Made by a program: the position numbers and the translations under genes. This document shows, one piece after another, positions 1 through 7,403 of a DNA stretch of 14,852 nucleotides. Each line of letters opens with the position of its first letter. Within the stretch, counting starts at the first letter, position 1. The stretch spans positions 1 to 14,852 of the forward strand of contig CALELC010000144.1 of assembly GCA_937904535.1 (NCBI GenBank), written 5' to 3'. The notes below the pieces were generated by a model. That model was not told where the DNA came from. It did not search any database and saw nothing but the letters and a program-made list of their open reading frames with translations. Source of the stretch: an uncultured Planctomycetaceae bacterium. GTDB taxonomy: Bacteria; Planctomycetota; Planctomycetia; Pirellulales; Pirellulaceae.

Positions 1-213
1 GCGATTCAAATTCGCAACGCGCAGAGCATTGCCGATCCCAAGCCGCTGACACACGAGCAGTTCGTGCGTGAGATCATTAAACCGGGGCAACCCGACGGGA
101 TCGCACTGGCGATGTTGCCGTACTACCAGGAATACGCCTGGGACGAAGCCAACCAACAATTGGTCGTCGTCGATTTTCCAGCGCGGATTGAGGCACGCGA
201 AAAGCAGCGGTAA
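1..213 (+). CDS. C-terminal fragment of an unrecognised protein
   Basis: The first frame is open from the left edge to a TAA at 211-213 and encodes the last 70 residues of a protein whose start lies outside the window. The fragment reads as ordinary soluble protein: a charged segment with EQFVREIIKPGQPDG, then ALAMLPYYQEYAWDEANQQL, then a hydrophobic strand LVVVDFP and a basic end (EAREKQR). I do not recognise a family and see no transmembrane segment, cysteine motif or catalytic signature. It reads toward apgM but is separated from it by about 400 bases, so a shared operon is unlikely. An overlapping plus-strand frame (68-553) is poorly protein-like and is taken as a shadow. Confidence that this is a real gene end is fairly high; its function is unknown. 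Confidence 0.7.
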   Translation, partial: AIQIRNAQSIADPKPLTHEQFVREIIKPGQPDGIALAMLPYYQEYAWDEANQQLVVVDFPARIEAREKQR

Positions 214-612
214 CAGCGGCCTGCTATCGCGAACCTCACCGGCCGGTTGCACTCTTCGCCAACTCGACGAAATTGGCCGCGCCCGGCTTCGCATCAGTTC
301 CCCGAACCACCCCAGGGGCCGGGCAGCGCAATCGCCGCCAGACCAACTTGTGGGACCGCTCCCCGAAATCCGGGTCTGGCCTTACACTTTCACCCAGCGC
401 CTTCACCGGAGCGTGCAGCGAATCGCTGGTGTGCCGCCAATCACAGGCAACCTCGCACACTGCGTGGGCTTTGCGGGGCAGTCGTGCCCGCTCGCTCACG
501 ACGCATCGGTGAAACGTTCGGATTCGGTTCATCCTGCTGGCCTTCCCCTTTGAAACTCCCGCTGCGACTGGTGGATCACCGCTGAGCAAGCTGGGTACAG
601 AAAGAACTTCGT
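214..612. other. Long intergenic region with inverted repeats, no convincing gene
   Basis: These 399 bases separate the upstream gene from apgM. Several frames are open on both strands (for example 236-589 minus and 247-585 plus), but their products are rich in Arg, Pro, Ser and His with no recognisable domain, as expected for chance frames in GC-rich DNA. A perfect 8-base inverted repeat, GCCAGACC at 337-344 and GGTCTGGC at 373-380, encloses a second small hairpin candidate (CCCG 362-365 with CGGG 371-374, which shares two bases with the outer arm). No rRNA, tRNA, tmRNA, SRP RNA or RNase P consensus was recognised. It could be a degenerate gene, a dispersed repeat or a non-coding RNA. The apgM promoter should lie toward its right end. 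Confidence 0.4.
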
Positions 613-1851
613 ATGAAATACGCCATCATCATCCCCGACGGATGTGCCGATGAGCCGATCGACGCACTCGGCGGCAAGACGCCGTTGCAAGCGGCTCGGT
701 TGCCTCATTTGGATCGCCTCGCTGCGGCGGGTCGTGTGGGGCTGAGTAACAACACCCCAGCGCATCTCCCGGCTGGCTCCGAAGTCGCCAACCTCTGCCT
801 GCTCGGCTACAACCCAGACGTCTACTTTACGGGGCGTGCCCCGTTGGAAGCAGCGGCGCAAGGGATCGAACTAGCCGAAGGCGACTGGGCGGTCCGCTGC
901 AACCTCGTCACGGTGGACGAGCAGGTGATGGTCGACTTCACCGCGGACCACGTCAGCACCGCGGAAGCTACGGAACTGCTGGCCGCCGCCCAAGCGAGCT
1001 TGATCGAAGGGGCGTCCCGCGAGAAACTCTTTGGTATCGATCCCTCCCAGTTGCAGTTCGTCCCCGGCGTTAGCTATCGCAATTTGCTGATCTACCGTGG
1101 CCGGCCCGAGACTCCGACACCCTTTTCTAGTCAGACCCGCTCGCGAGCGCCTCATGACCTAACCGATCTTCCGGTCGATCACGAGTACCCACGTGGCCCC
1201 GGCAGCGATCTGTTGGTCAGCTTGATGGAACGTTCAGCGGAATTGTTTGCCGACCATCCGGTGAATGTTGCTCGGCGTCAGGCCGGCAAACGGCCGGTCA
1301 CCAATCTGTGGCTGTGGGGACTGGGCGGCGCACCCCAGCTCCCATCGTTCCAGTCGCTCCACGGCGTGCAAGGCGCGATGATCACTGCGGTTGATCTGCT
1401 GCGTGGAATCGCGGCCTTGTGCGGTTGGCCCCGCATCGAAGTTCCCGGCGCAACGGGTTACCTCGATACCGACTATGAGGCCAAAGGTCGGGCGGCTGTT
1501 GCTGCGCTGGATCAATACGATCTGGTGTGCGTGCACGTCGAGGCGCCGGATGAAGCGTCGCATGAGGGTCGCCACGACGCGAAAATTGCGGCACTGGAGC
1601 GGATCGACGAGGCGATCATTGCACCGATTGTGGAGAAGCTGCAGAGCTGCGGTGAATACCGCATTCTCGTCTCCCCGGACCACCCCACCCCTTGCTCCAC
1701 CAAGAAACACAGTCATGGTGATGTCCCGTTCGTGATCTCCGGCTCGGCGGTCGAAGCGGATTCGCAGACTTCCTACGACGAAGTCGCGGCTCGCGCCAGC
1801 GGCTGGCGGCTGGACAAAGGCTGGGATCTGATGAAGCCCTTCATTCACTGA
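613..1851 (+). CDS. apgM: Archaeal-type cofactor-independent phosphoglycerate mutase / proposed homoserine kinase
   Basis: This 412-residue protein belongs to the alkaline-phosphatase-fold ApgM family. Visible family features are the metal-binding start IIPDGCADEPI (Asp9), the phospho-acceptor serine region PAGSEVANLCLLGYNP (Ser56), the distal metal site APDEASHEG (Asp313, His317), SPDHPTP (Asp356, His357) and KKHSHGDVPF (His366/His368). Length fits the family (about 400). ApgM interconverts 3- and 2-phosphoglycerate. A close subfamily (TIGR02535, as I recall it) is the proposed alternative homoserine kinase found near threonine-pathway genes. The next gene downstream is aspartate kinase, 144 bases away on the same strand, which makes the homoserine kinase role plausible here. 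The start is the ATG after AGAAAGAAC, a weak purine-rich ribosome site. Family membership is secure; the choice between the two reactions is not settled by sequence reading alone. Confidence 0.9.
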   Translation: MKYAIIIPDGCADEPIDALGGKTPLQAARLPHLDRLAAAGRVGLSNNTPAHLPAGSEVANLCLLGYNPDVYFTGRAPLEAAAQGIELAEGDWAVRCNLVTVDEQVMVDFTADHVSTAEATELLAAAQASLIEGASREKLFGIDPSQLQFVPGVSYRNLLIYRGRPETPTPFSSQTRSRAPHDLTDLPVDHEYPRGPGSDLLVSLMERSAELFADHPVNVARRQAGKRPVTNLWLWGLGGAPQLPSFQSLHGVQGAMITAVDLLRGIAALCGWPRIEVPGATGYLDTDYEAKGRAAVAALDQYDLVCVHVEAPDEASHEGRHDAKIAALERIDEAIIAPIVEKLQSCGEYRILVSPDHPTPCSTKKHSHGDVPFVISGSAVEADSQTSYDEVAARASGWRLDKGWDLMKPFIH

Positions 1852-1857
1852 CCCCGC

Positions 1858-1879
1858 TGCCTCACCCGAGTTTGAGGCA
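1858..1879. repeat. Short perfect inverted repeat after apgM
   Basis: TGCCTCA (1858-1864) and TGAGGCA (1873-1879) form a perfect 7-base stem with an 8-base loop, 7 bases after the apgM stop codon. In the plus-strand direction it is followed by AAAA rather than a T-run, so it is not a standard intrinsic terminator. It may stabilise the 3' end of the apgM transcript or be chance. The rest of the apgM-lysC gap (to 1995) shows no gene. Confidence 0.35.
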
Positions 1880-1995
1880 AAAACCGTCGAGCTCGCACCA
1901 TTTGCATGGCACGCGCTATGCGCGGGTTTGCAACCGGGCCGTCCATCACCGACATGCCTTACTGAGTCCATTCTCTTACCCACTCCCATGCTCCG

Positions 1996-3783
1996 ATGTC
2001 TTTGATCGTTCAAAAGTTTGGTGGCACCAGCGTTGCCGATCCTGAGAAAATTCGCGCCGCGGCACGCAAGGCGATCCGCGCTTCGCTGGAGGGCAATCAG
2101 GTGTTGATGGTCGTCAGCGCCATGGGACACAACACCGACCTGCTGGTCAGCTTGGCGGAGCAGGTGAGCGCGAATCCTCCGGCCCGCGAAATGGACATGC
2201 TGCTCAGCACCGGAGAGCAGGTCAGCGTGGCGCTGGTGGCGATGGCGATTGACTCGCTCGGTTACAAAGCCGTCAGTCTGACCGGCGGGCAACTCGGAAT
2301 TCGCACCGACAACACGTTTACGAAGGCTCGCATTCGGTCGATCGCCACCGATCGCATCCGCCGCCTGTTGGATGACGGCAACATCGTGATCGCTGCTGGC
2401 TTTCAAGGCATCGATGACGATCTGAACATCACCACGCTTGGCCGTGGGGGCAGCGACACCACGGCGGTCGCGCTGGCCGCGGTGCTCGGGGCCGACGCTT
2501 GTGAGATCTACACCGATGTCGATGGGGTCTACACGACCGACCCGCGGATTCTGCCCGAAGCCCGGCGCGTGGGCGTGATCAGCTACGACGAGATGCTCGA
2601 ATTGGCCAGCCTCGGGGCCGGCGTGATGCACAGCCGCTCGATCGAGTTCGCCAAGAAGTTTGATGTCCCCATTCATGTCCGCAGCAGCTTCTCGGACATC
2701 GAAGGGACGATGATCGTCGCCGAGCCCGAGTCGCGTTCAGCTCCGGTCAGCGGTGCAGCGCTGACCCGCGATGAGTCTCGTGTGTCGATTTTGGGTGTCC
2801 CTGATGTTCCGGGAACGAGCCTAGCAATCTTCTCGGCGATCTCCGAGAAAAAGATCGCGGTCGACATGGTCGTGCAAAACGTCGGCAGCGGTGGATTGGC
2901 AGATATTTCGTTCACTGTGCCAGGCGGCGAACTGCAGGCGGTACTAGCGGCGATCAAGAAGCCGGCGGCAGCCCTCGGGGCGGCCAGCGTGATTCACGAA
3001 CGCGAAGTCTCTAAGGTTTCCGTCGTCGGTTTGGGCATGGCGTCGCAGACCAACGTGGCAGCACGGATGTTCCGCGCGCTGGGCGACGCCGGCGTGAACA
3101 TCCAGATGATCACGACCAGTGAAATCAAGATCTCTGCGCTGGTTCCGCGTGAGCAAGGCGACATCGCCTTGCGGGCGGTGCATCAAGCCTTCGCGCTCGA
3201 CCGCACCCCTGAGGATGCCAAGACCTGGCATCAGATTCGTGCCGAACGCGCTCCGACGGCCGACGTGCAAACACTCGTCTCACGGCTCCGCGATGATGCC
3301 CTCGAGGAGTTGACCCTGACCGGGATCTCGGTGTCGGGTCCGCAGGCCCGCGTGACCCTTCAGGGCGTGCCCGACCATCCAGGCGTCGCGGCCGATGTGT
3401 TCGAAACGATTGGCGAGGCCGGGATCTTTGTCGACATGATCGTTCAGGGTTACGAGGGCGAAGACGGCTCGACGACCCTGACGTTCACCCTGAGCGAAGA
3501 AGCCCTTGAGCAAGCCTTGGAGGTTGCCCATGGCATCGCCGCACGTCATCAAATGCGTGGCGTGCAAGGAGCCAGTGGCATCGTGAAGGTCACGGTCAGC
3601 GGGATTGGTCTGCGGAGCCACACCCAGGTCGCCAGTGTGTTGTTCAAGACGCTGGCAGATGCCGGAATCAACGTGCAGATGATCAACACCAGCGAACTGC
3701 AGGTGAACACCGTCATCGACGCCAGCCGCGCTCAAGAAGCTCATGCGTTGATCGTGGATGCGTTTTCCGAAGCGCTCAGTTAG
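1996..3783 (+). CDS. lysC: Aspartate kinase with four ACT domains
   Basis: Catalyses ATP-dependent phosphorylation of aspartate, the first step toward lysine, threonine and methionine. Residues 1-240 are the amino acid kinase domain: KFGGTSV (7-13), the segment MLLSTGEQVS (68-77) that binds substrate, TTLGRGGSDTTA (146-157) and YTDVDGVYTTDPR (172-184). Regulatory ACT domains follow as two pairs. Pair 1 spans about 262-402, with GVPDVPGTS and GLGMASQTNVAARMF followed by TTSEIKISALV. Pair 2 spans about 451-595 and repeats the pattern, with GVPDHPGVA and GIGLRSHTQVASVLF followed by NTSELQVNTVI. At 595 residues it is much longer than the usual ~405-450, because the regulatory half is duplicated, as known for the cyanobacterial Synechocystis enzyme. 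Feedback inhibition by Lys and/or Thr is expected by homology. No clear Shine-Dalgarno precedes the ATG; the start is fixed by the conserved N-terminus. Confidence 0.96.
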   Translation: MSLIVQKFGGTSVADPEKIRAAARKAIRASLEGNQVLMVVSAMGHNTDLLVSLAEQVSANPPAREMDMLLSTGEQVSVALVAMAIDSLGYKAVSLTGGQLGIRTDNTFTKARIRSIATDRIRRLLDDGNIVIAAGFQGIDDDLNITTLGRGGSDTTAVALAAVLGADACEIYTDVDGVYTTDPRILPEARRVGVISYDEMLELASLGAGVMHSRSIEFAKKFDVPIHVRSSFSDIEGTMIVAEPESRSAPVSGAALTRDESRVSILGVPDVPGTSLAIFSAISEKKIAVDMVVQNVGSGGLADISFTVPGGELQAVLAAIKKPAAALGAASVIHEREVSKVSVVGLGMASQTNVAARMFRALGDAGVNIQMITTSEIKISALVPREQGDIALRAVHQAFALDRTPEDAKTWHQIRAERAPTADVQTLVSRLRDDALEELTLTGISVSGPQARVTLQGVPDHPGVAADVFETIGEAGIFVDMIVQGYEGEDGSTTLTFTLSEEALEQALEVAHGIAARHQMRGVQGASGIVKVTVSGIGLRSHTQVASVLFKTLADAGINVQMINTSELQVNTVIDASRAQEAHALIVDAFSEALS

Positions 3784-3795
3784 CGATTAGCACTG

Positions 3796-3837
3796 CAACG
3801 GGCTTAAGCCGTTGGGCCAGAGTCACCTGGCCCAGCG
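3796..3837. repeat. Compact double inverted-repeat element between lysC and the sulfatase gene
   Basis: Two stem-loops lie back to back just after the lysC stop. The first is CAACGG (3796-3801) pairing with CCGTTG (3809-3814) around a CTTAAG-containing loop. The second is TGGGCCAG (3813-3820) with CTGGCCCA (3827-3834), a perfect 8-base stem with a 6-base loop. It extends outward by a G·U, a G-C and a C-G pair (3810-3812 with 3835-3837) to 11 pairs, at the cost of opening the first stem. There is no T-run, so it is not a textbook terminator. The shape suggests a REP-like dispersed repeat, or an RNA 3'-end stabiliser or attenuator with mutually exclusive stems. Which of these it is cannot be decided from a single copy. 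Confidence 0.5.
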
Positions 3838-3937
3838 CCGTCGCTCTCAGCTGTGGGCGGCCCCGCTTCTGGTTACAGTAAGAGTTTGCTCAACCAGCAT
3901 CTCGCATTCCCGTCTGTCGCACCTCAGGGCCGGATTC

Positions 3938-5488
3938 ATGCTGCCCCCCACTCGTAGCCTGTTGCTTGCGTTCACCGCGCTATTGCTCGGATGCCTGGCC
4001 CCCGTCGCAGGGGCTGGAGACCGTCCCAACATCATCGTCATTCTCGCTGACGACCTCGGTTGGGGTGACCTGTCCTGCTACGGTGCCACCGCGCTACAGA
4101 CTCCGCACATCGATGCGCTCGCTGCTCAGGGGATGCGGTTCACGAGCGGGTATTGTTCAGCATCGACTTGCACCCCCACACGCTACTCGCTGCTCACCGG
4201 CACCTATGCGTTTCGGGTGCCGGGCACTGGGATCGCGCCGCCCAACAGCCCAGCATTGATCCAGCCGGAAACGCCCACGCTGGCTTCGCTGCTGAAGCAG
4301 GCCGGATACCACACCGCGGTGATCGGCAAATGGCACCTCGGACTAGGCGCTCGGGGCACCGGCCCGGACTGGAACGGCGACCTGAAACCGGGGCCGCTAG
4401 AGATTGGGTTTGACCACTGCTTCTTATTGCCGACCACGAACGATCGTGTTCCTCAAGTATTCGTGGAAGACCATCGTGTCCGCCATCTCGATCCGTCCGA
4501 CCCGCTGTGGGTCGGTGCGGAAAAGCCGAGCGAGGATCATCCCACCGGGCTGACCCATCGCGACCAGCTCAAACTCGTTTGGTCACACGGTCATAACGCT
4601 ACGATCCACAACGGAATCAGCCGGATCGGGTTTTACACCGGCGGACAAGCGGCGCGGTTTCGTGACGAAGATCTCGCCGACCACTGGGTACAGGAATCGG
4701 TCCGTTGGATCGAGCAGCATCGCGAGCAGCCGTTTTTCTTACTGTTCTCGTCCCACGACATCCATGTGCCGCGCGTGCCACATGAACGGTTCGCTGGCAA
4801 CAGCACCTTGGGCCCCCGGGGAGACAGCATTCTGCAACTCGACTGGTGCGTCGGTCAGTTGGTTGAGACGCTTCGCCGGCTTAACCTCGACCAACGGACC
4901 CTGGTCGTCTTTTGCAGCGACAACGGCCCCGTACTGGACGACGGGTATGTCGATGAAGCGATTGAAAAACTAGGCGACCATCGCCCTGCCGGTCCGTTCC
5001 GTGGCGGCAAGTACAACGTATTTGAAGGCGGCACACGGACACCGCTGATCACCTGGTGGCCAGGCCGGATTCAGCCCGGTGTTTCCGACGAAGTCGTGTG
5101 CACGGTCGATTTGTCCGCCAGCCTTGCACGGTTGACTGAGCAAACCCTACCGGCGGATGGATTCCTCGACAGCCTCGACGTCCTGCCGGCGTTTCTGGGG
5201 GAACCGAACGCCCAGGGACGAACGTCGCTGCTGGTCCAAGACAATGGCCAGTCGGGCAATCTCGGTTATCGCCAAGGCAAGTGGAAGCTGGTCCGCCACA
5301 AAACCAAGCGAGCGAACAACGTCAACCTGCGGCTGGTGCAGACACCGATGCCTGAACACCAACTGTTCGATTTGGAGCAGGATCCCAATGAATCCCACGA
5401 TCTCAGCGAGCAATTTCCCGAGATCACACAGCGCATGATCGCCGAACTGGATGAGCTGGTCCGCCGCGGTCGCAGCCGAGGCGTTTAG
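3938..5488 (+). CDS. Secreted type I sulfatase (arylsulfatase family)
   Basis: Hydrolyses sulfate esters, in planctomycetes usually on sulfated polysaccharides, in the periplasm or outside the cell. The frame is open from 3812, but I place the start at the ATG at 3938. It is directly followed by a signal peptide (MLPPTRSLLLAFTALLLGC, then APVAGAG) and the mature start DRPNIIVILADDLGWGD. Counting from this start, calcium ligands are Asp38/39. The formylglycine site is CTPTR with Cys78, giving the CxPxR class that needs FGE or anSME for activation. Lys131/His133 lie in GKWHLG, His273 in HDIHVP, Asp328/Asn329 in SDNGP, and Lys358 in GGKYNVFEGGTR. Length (516) is normal. LLGC could also be read as a lipobox, so membrane anchoring is possible. 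The substrate is unknown. The stop codon overlaps that of the convergent GcvH-like gene. Confidence 0.95.
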   Translation: MLPPTRSLLLAFTALLLGCLAPVAGAGDRPNIIVILADDLGWGDLSCYGATALQTPHIDALAAQGMRFTSGYCSASTCTPTRYSLLTGTYAFRVPGTGIAPPNSPALIQPETPTLASLLKQAGYHTAVIGKWHLGLGARGTGPDWNGDLKPGPLEIGFDHCFLLPTTNDRVPQVFVEDHRVRHLDPSDPLWVGAEKPSEDHPTGLTHRDQLKLVWSHGHNATIHNGISRIGFYTGGQAARFRDEDLADHWVQESVRWIEQHREQPFFLLFSSHDIHVPRVPHERFAGNSTLGPRGDSILQLDWCVGQLVETLRRLNLDQRTLVVFCSDNGPVLDDGYVDEAIEKLGDHRPAGPFRGGKYNVFEGGTRTPLITWWPGRIQPGVSDEVVCTVDLSASLARLTEQTLPADGFLDSLDVLPAFLGEPNAQGRTSLLVQDNGQSGNLGYRQGKWKLVRHKTKRANNVNLRLVQTPMPEHQLFDLEQDPNESHDLSEQFPEITQRMIAELDELVRRGRSRGV

Positions 5489-6030
5489 ACCTGACCTTTG
5501 ATGGTTCGCTGAGCCACTACCCAAGCCTGTTCGAGATGGGCGAGGTAGGCATCGACATCGAGCAAGTCACTGGTATCGACGGAGGCGAGCTCAAACAGCC
5601 AGCCGTCTCCATAAATGTCGACGTTGATCACCGAGGGATCGCTCAGAGCTTCTTCGTTGAATGCCACTAACTCGCCTGCGGTCGGAGCATACAGATCGCT
5701 CTCGGCCTTTTTGCTTTCGATCGAACCGAGTTGCTGGCGGCGTGCGATCGTTGCGGGCGGCTCCAGCACCCAGTCCAAAAAGTACACGTCCTGCAGCAGT
5801 CTCACCGCATAGGCGGTCAACCCAAACCGCCACTGGCCCTGCGGCGTCGCCGTGTCGGTTTCCGTCGCCTTGCTGGACGCCGGCGCCGCCCACATGTGGT
5901 TGGTCGTGTAGCGCAGCCCGCTTGGCAACACCGCCTTGAACTCACCCATCATGAAAAAATGGGCGTTGGGGTCATTCGCCAGTGCGCCGCCAGCGGCTTG
6001 GGCCTTACGCTCCGAGGCGCCCCTGCTCAC
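5485..6030 (-). CDS. GcvH-like lipoyl carrier protein
   Basis: Resembles the H protein of the glycine cleavage system, which carries the aminomethyl group on a lipoyl-lysine. Visible features are YTTNHMW (41-47), the FGLTAYAVRLL segment (69-79), the lipoylation region GSIESKKAESDLYAP with Lys108 as the expected modified residue, and YGDGWLFEL near 140-148. At 181 residues it is longer than typical H protein (about 125-130), with an N-terminal extension, an insert after HMW and a C-terminal tail ending AQRTIKGQV. The GTG start at 6030 lies inside GTGA, overlapping the stop of the radical SAM gene by 4 bases and implying translational coupling. The internal Met27/Met28 (near 5950) are alternatives. 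No gcvT or gcvP lies nearby, so it may serve glycine cleavage encoded elsewhere or act as a dedicated carrier for another pathway. Confidence 0.85.
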   Translation of the reverse strand: MSRGASERKAQAAGGALANDPNAHFFMMGEFKAVLPSGLRYTTNHMWAAPASSKATETDTATPQGQWRFGLTAYAVRLLQDVYFLDWVLEPPATIARRQQLGSIESKKAESDLYAPTAGELVAFNEEALSDPSVINVDIYGDGWLFELASVDTSDLLDVDAYLAHLEQAWVVAQRTIKGQV

Positions 6031-7352
6031 GTGTAACGGACTCCCTGATGCTCGGCCTCAAAGAACGCCGGCAACAGTGCGTCGACCCGCAACAGGCCAG
6101 CGCGTGTCAATTCGATTCGATCGCCTTGGATCGTTACGTACTCGTCTTGCAGGTACTGCGACCAAACCTCGTTCCAGTGGGACAGGATGTCAACGCCGAA
6201 CTTCTTTTGGAAGTAACCGCGATCGAGGTAGCCGCGTTTGAGCAACAGAATCAGCTCACGCACCAGCAATTGGTGTGCGGTCGGGACAAACCCGCGTCCT
6301 AGCGGCAGTGAACCAGCGTCGACAGCCGCGTAATACTTTTCTAAATCGGCGAAGTTCTGGTAGTGAACGCCGCTGGCATGACCAAAACTGGCGATCCCAG
6401 TAGCGATCAAATCGGCGCCTTGCCAGAGATTATCCCGGTAGGAGAAGTTCACTTTGCTAGTGTCTTTGACCAGCGTGTAACCGCTGCTGACGCTGTAGCC
6501 AGCCGCGCCCAGTTCCGTAAAGGCGTAGTCGACCCAAGCGCGTTTGGTCGGCCAATCGGCGACCTTCGTCTCGACTTTGTTACCCAAGATGTCGGCGCTG
6601 TAGACCGTATTAAACGGCAGCTCCATCTGGTAAATCGTGACGCTGTCCGGACTCAGTTCGATCGTCCGGCGAATGTTCTCTTTCCAGTTATCCCAGGTTT
6701 CACCGACCATCCCAGCAATTAGGTCGATGTTGACGTTGTTGAACTGGGCAGCCTGAATCCATTCCCAGGCCGCGAACACCTGCTTAGAGAGGTGGGCACG
6801 GCCATTTTCCTCAAGCACGTGATCGGCAAAGTTTTCGACACCCAAGCTCAGCCGCGTCACCCCAACTTCTTCACGCAGGGTTTTGACTTTGGTTTCGCTG
6901 AGCGTGCCCGGTTCGCACTCGAAGGTCACTTCTTCGGCACCGTCCCAGGTAATGTGCTTGCGGAGCCGCTCGGCCAACGTCGTCAGCTGTTTGGGGGACA
7001 AAAAGCTAGGCGTCCCCCCGCCAAAGTAGACGAAGCGGAACGGCCGGTCGCCCATCACCGGCAATTCGGACACGAGCGAAATCTCGCTGCAGAGCGCATC
7101 GACGTACCGTTGCACATCCGCCGCACGCACATCGGTAAAGACCTTGAAATAACAGAACTTGCAGCGTTTGCGGCAGAACGGGATGTGCAGATACAGTCCC
7201 AGTGGCGTCGTGACCTGTGGCGGTGAGTGCAACGCTTCGGACACCGCCGGCAGCGCTTCGGCGTTCCAGCGGCTATAAGGCGGGTAGTTCGAGATGAAGT
7301 AGCTGCCGACTTCGGTCTTTTTCTCAGTTCGCTGGGTTTCGGCAGTGCTCAT
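6027..7352 (-). CDS. Radical SAM protein of the HemN/HemW/HutW superfamily
   Basis: The protein has 441 residues from the chosen ATG at 7352; the frame also opens at 7397, adding 15 unlikely residues. The iron-sulfur motif is HIPFCRKRCKFCYF (Cys60, Cys64, Cys67), followed by YFGGGTPSFLS (SAM-binding GGGTP, 111-115), TFECEPGTL and a C-terminal HemN-like region. The second half of the cluster motif is CKFCYF, not the CxxCGC of true oxygen-independent coproporphyrinogen oxidase. It is therefore unlikely to be HemN and is closer to HemW heme chaperones or to HutW/ChuW-type class C radical SAM methyltransferases. The N-terminal SNYPPYSRW patch is consistent with the HutW/ChuW side. It lies 51 bases after the beta-propeller gene and overlaps the GcvH-like gene, forming a likely three-gene operon. 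The reaction is not determined. Confidence 0.88.
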   Translation of the reverse strand: MSTAETQRTEKKTEVGSYFISNYPPYSRWNAEALPAVSEALHSPPQVTTPLGLYLHIPFCRKRCKFCYFKVFTDVRAADVQRYVDALCSEISLVSELPVMGDRPFRFVYFGGGTPSFLSPKQLTTLAERLRKHITWDGAEEVTFECEPGTLSETKVKTLREEVGVTRLSLGVENFADHVLEENGRAHLSKQVFAAWEWIQAAQFNNVNIDLIAGMVGETWDNWKENIRRTIELSPDSVTIYQMELPFNTVYSADILGNKVETKVADWPTKRAWVDYAFTELGAAGYSVSSGYTLVKDTSKVNFSYRDNLWQGADLIATGIASFGHASGVHYQNFADLEKYYAAVDAGSLPLGRGFVPTAHQLLVRELILLLKRGYLDRGYFQKKFGVDILSHWNEVWSQYLQDEYVTIQGDRIELTRAGLLRVDALLPAFFEAEHQGVRYT

Positions 7353-7403
7353 AAGCAAAACGCTTCTTGGAGGGTGGGATTTCGTCGGCAGGGCCAATCG
7401 CGG

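Noticed and set aside
236..589. 117-codon minus frame and overlapping plus frames in the gap before apgM
   Set aside because: Composition is biased and several frames are open at once. There is no ribosome site or domain, so the stretch is kept as non-coding.
1858..1879. Intrinsic terminator for apgM
   Set aside because: The hairpin is perfect but short and is followed by A residues instead of a T-run in the direction of transcription.
1234..2676. 480-codon open frame antisense to apgM and lysC
   Set aside because: It covers two well-supported genes, and its product is His/Arg/Asp-rich with no domain. It is a typical GC-rich antisense shadow.
6027..7352. Oxygen-independent coproporphyrinogen III oxidase (HemN)
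   Set aside because: The motif lacks the CxxCGC arrangement of true HemN (it reads CKFCYF), and no other heme gene is present.
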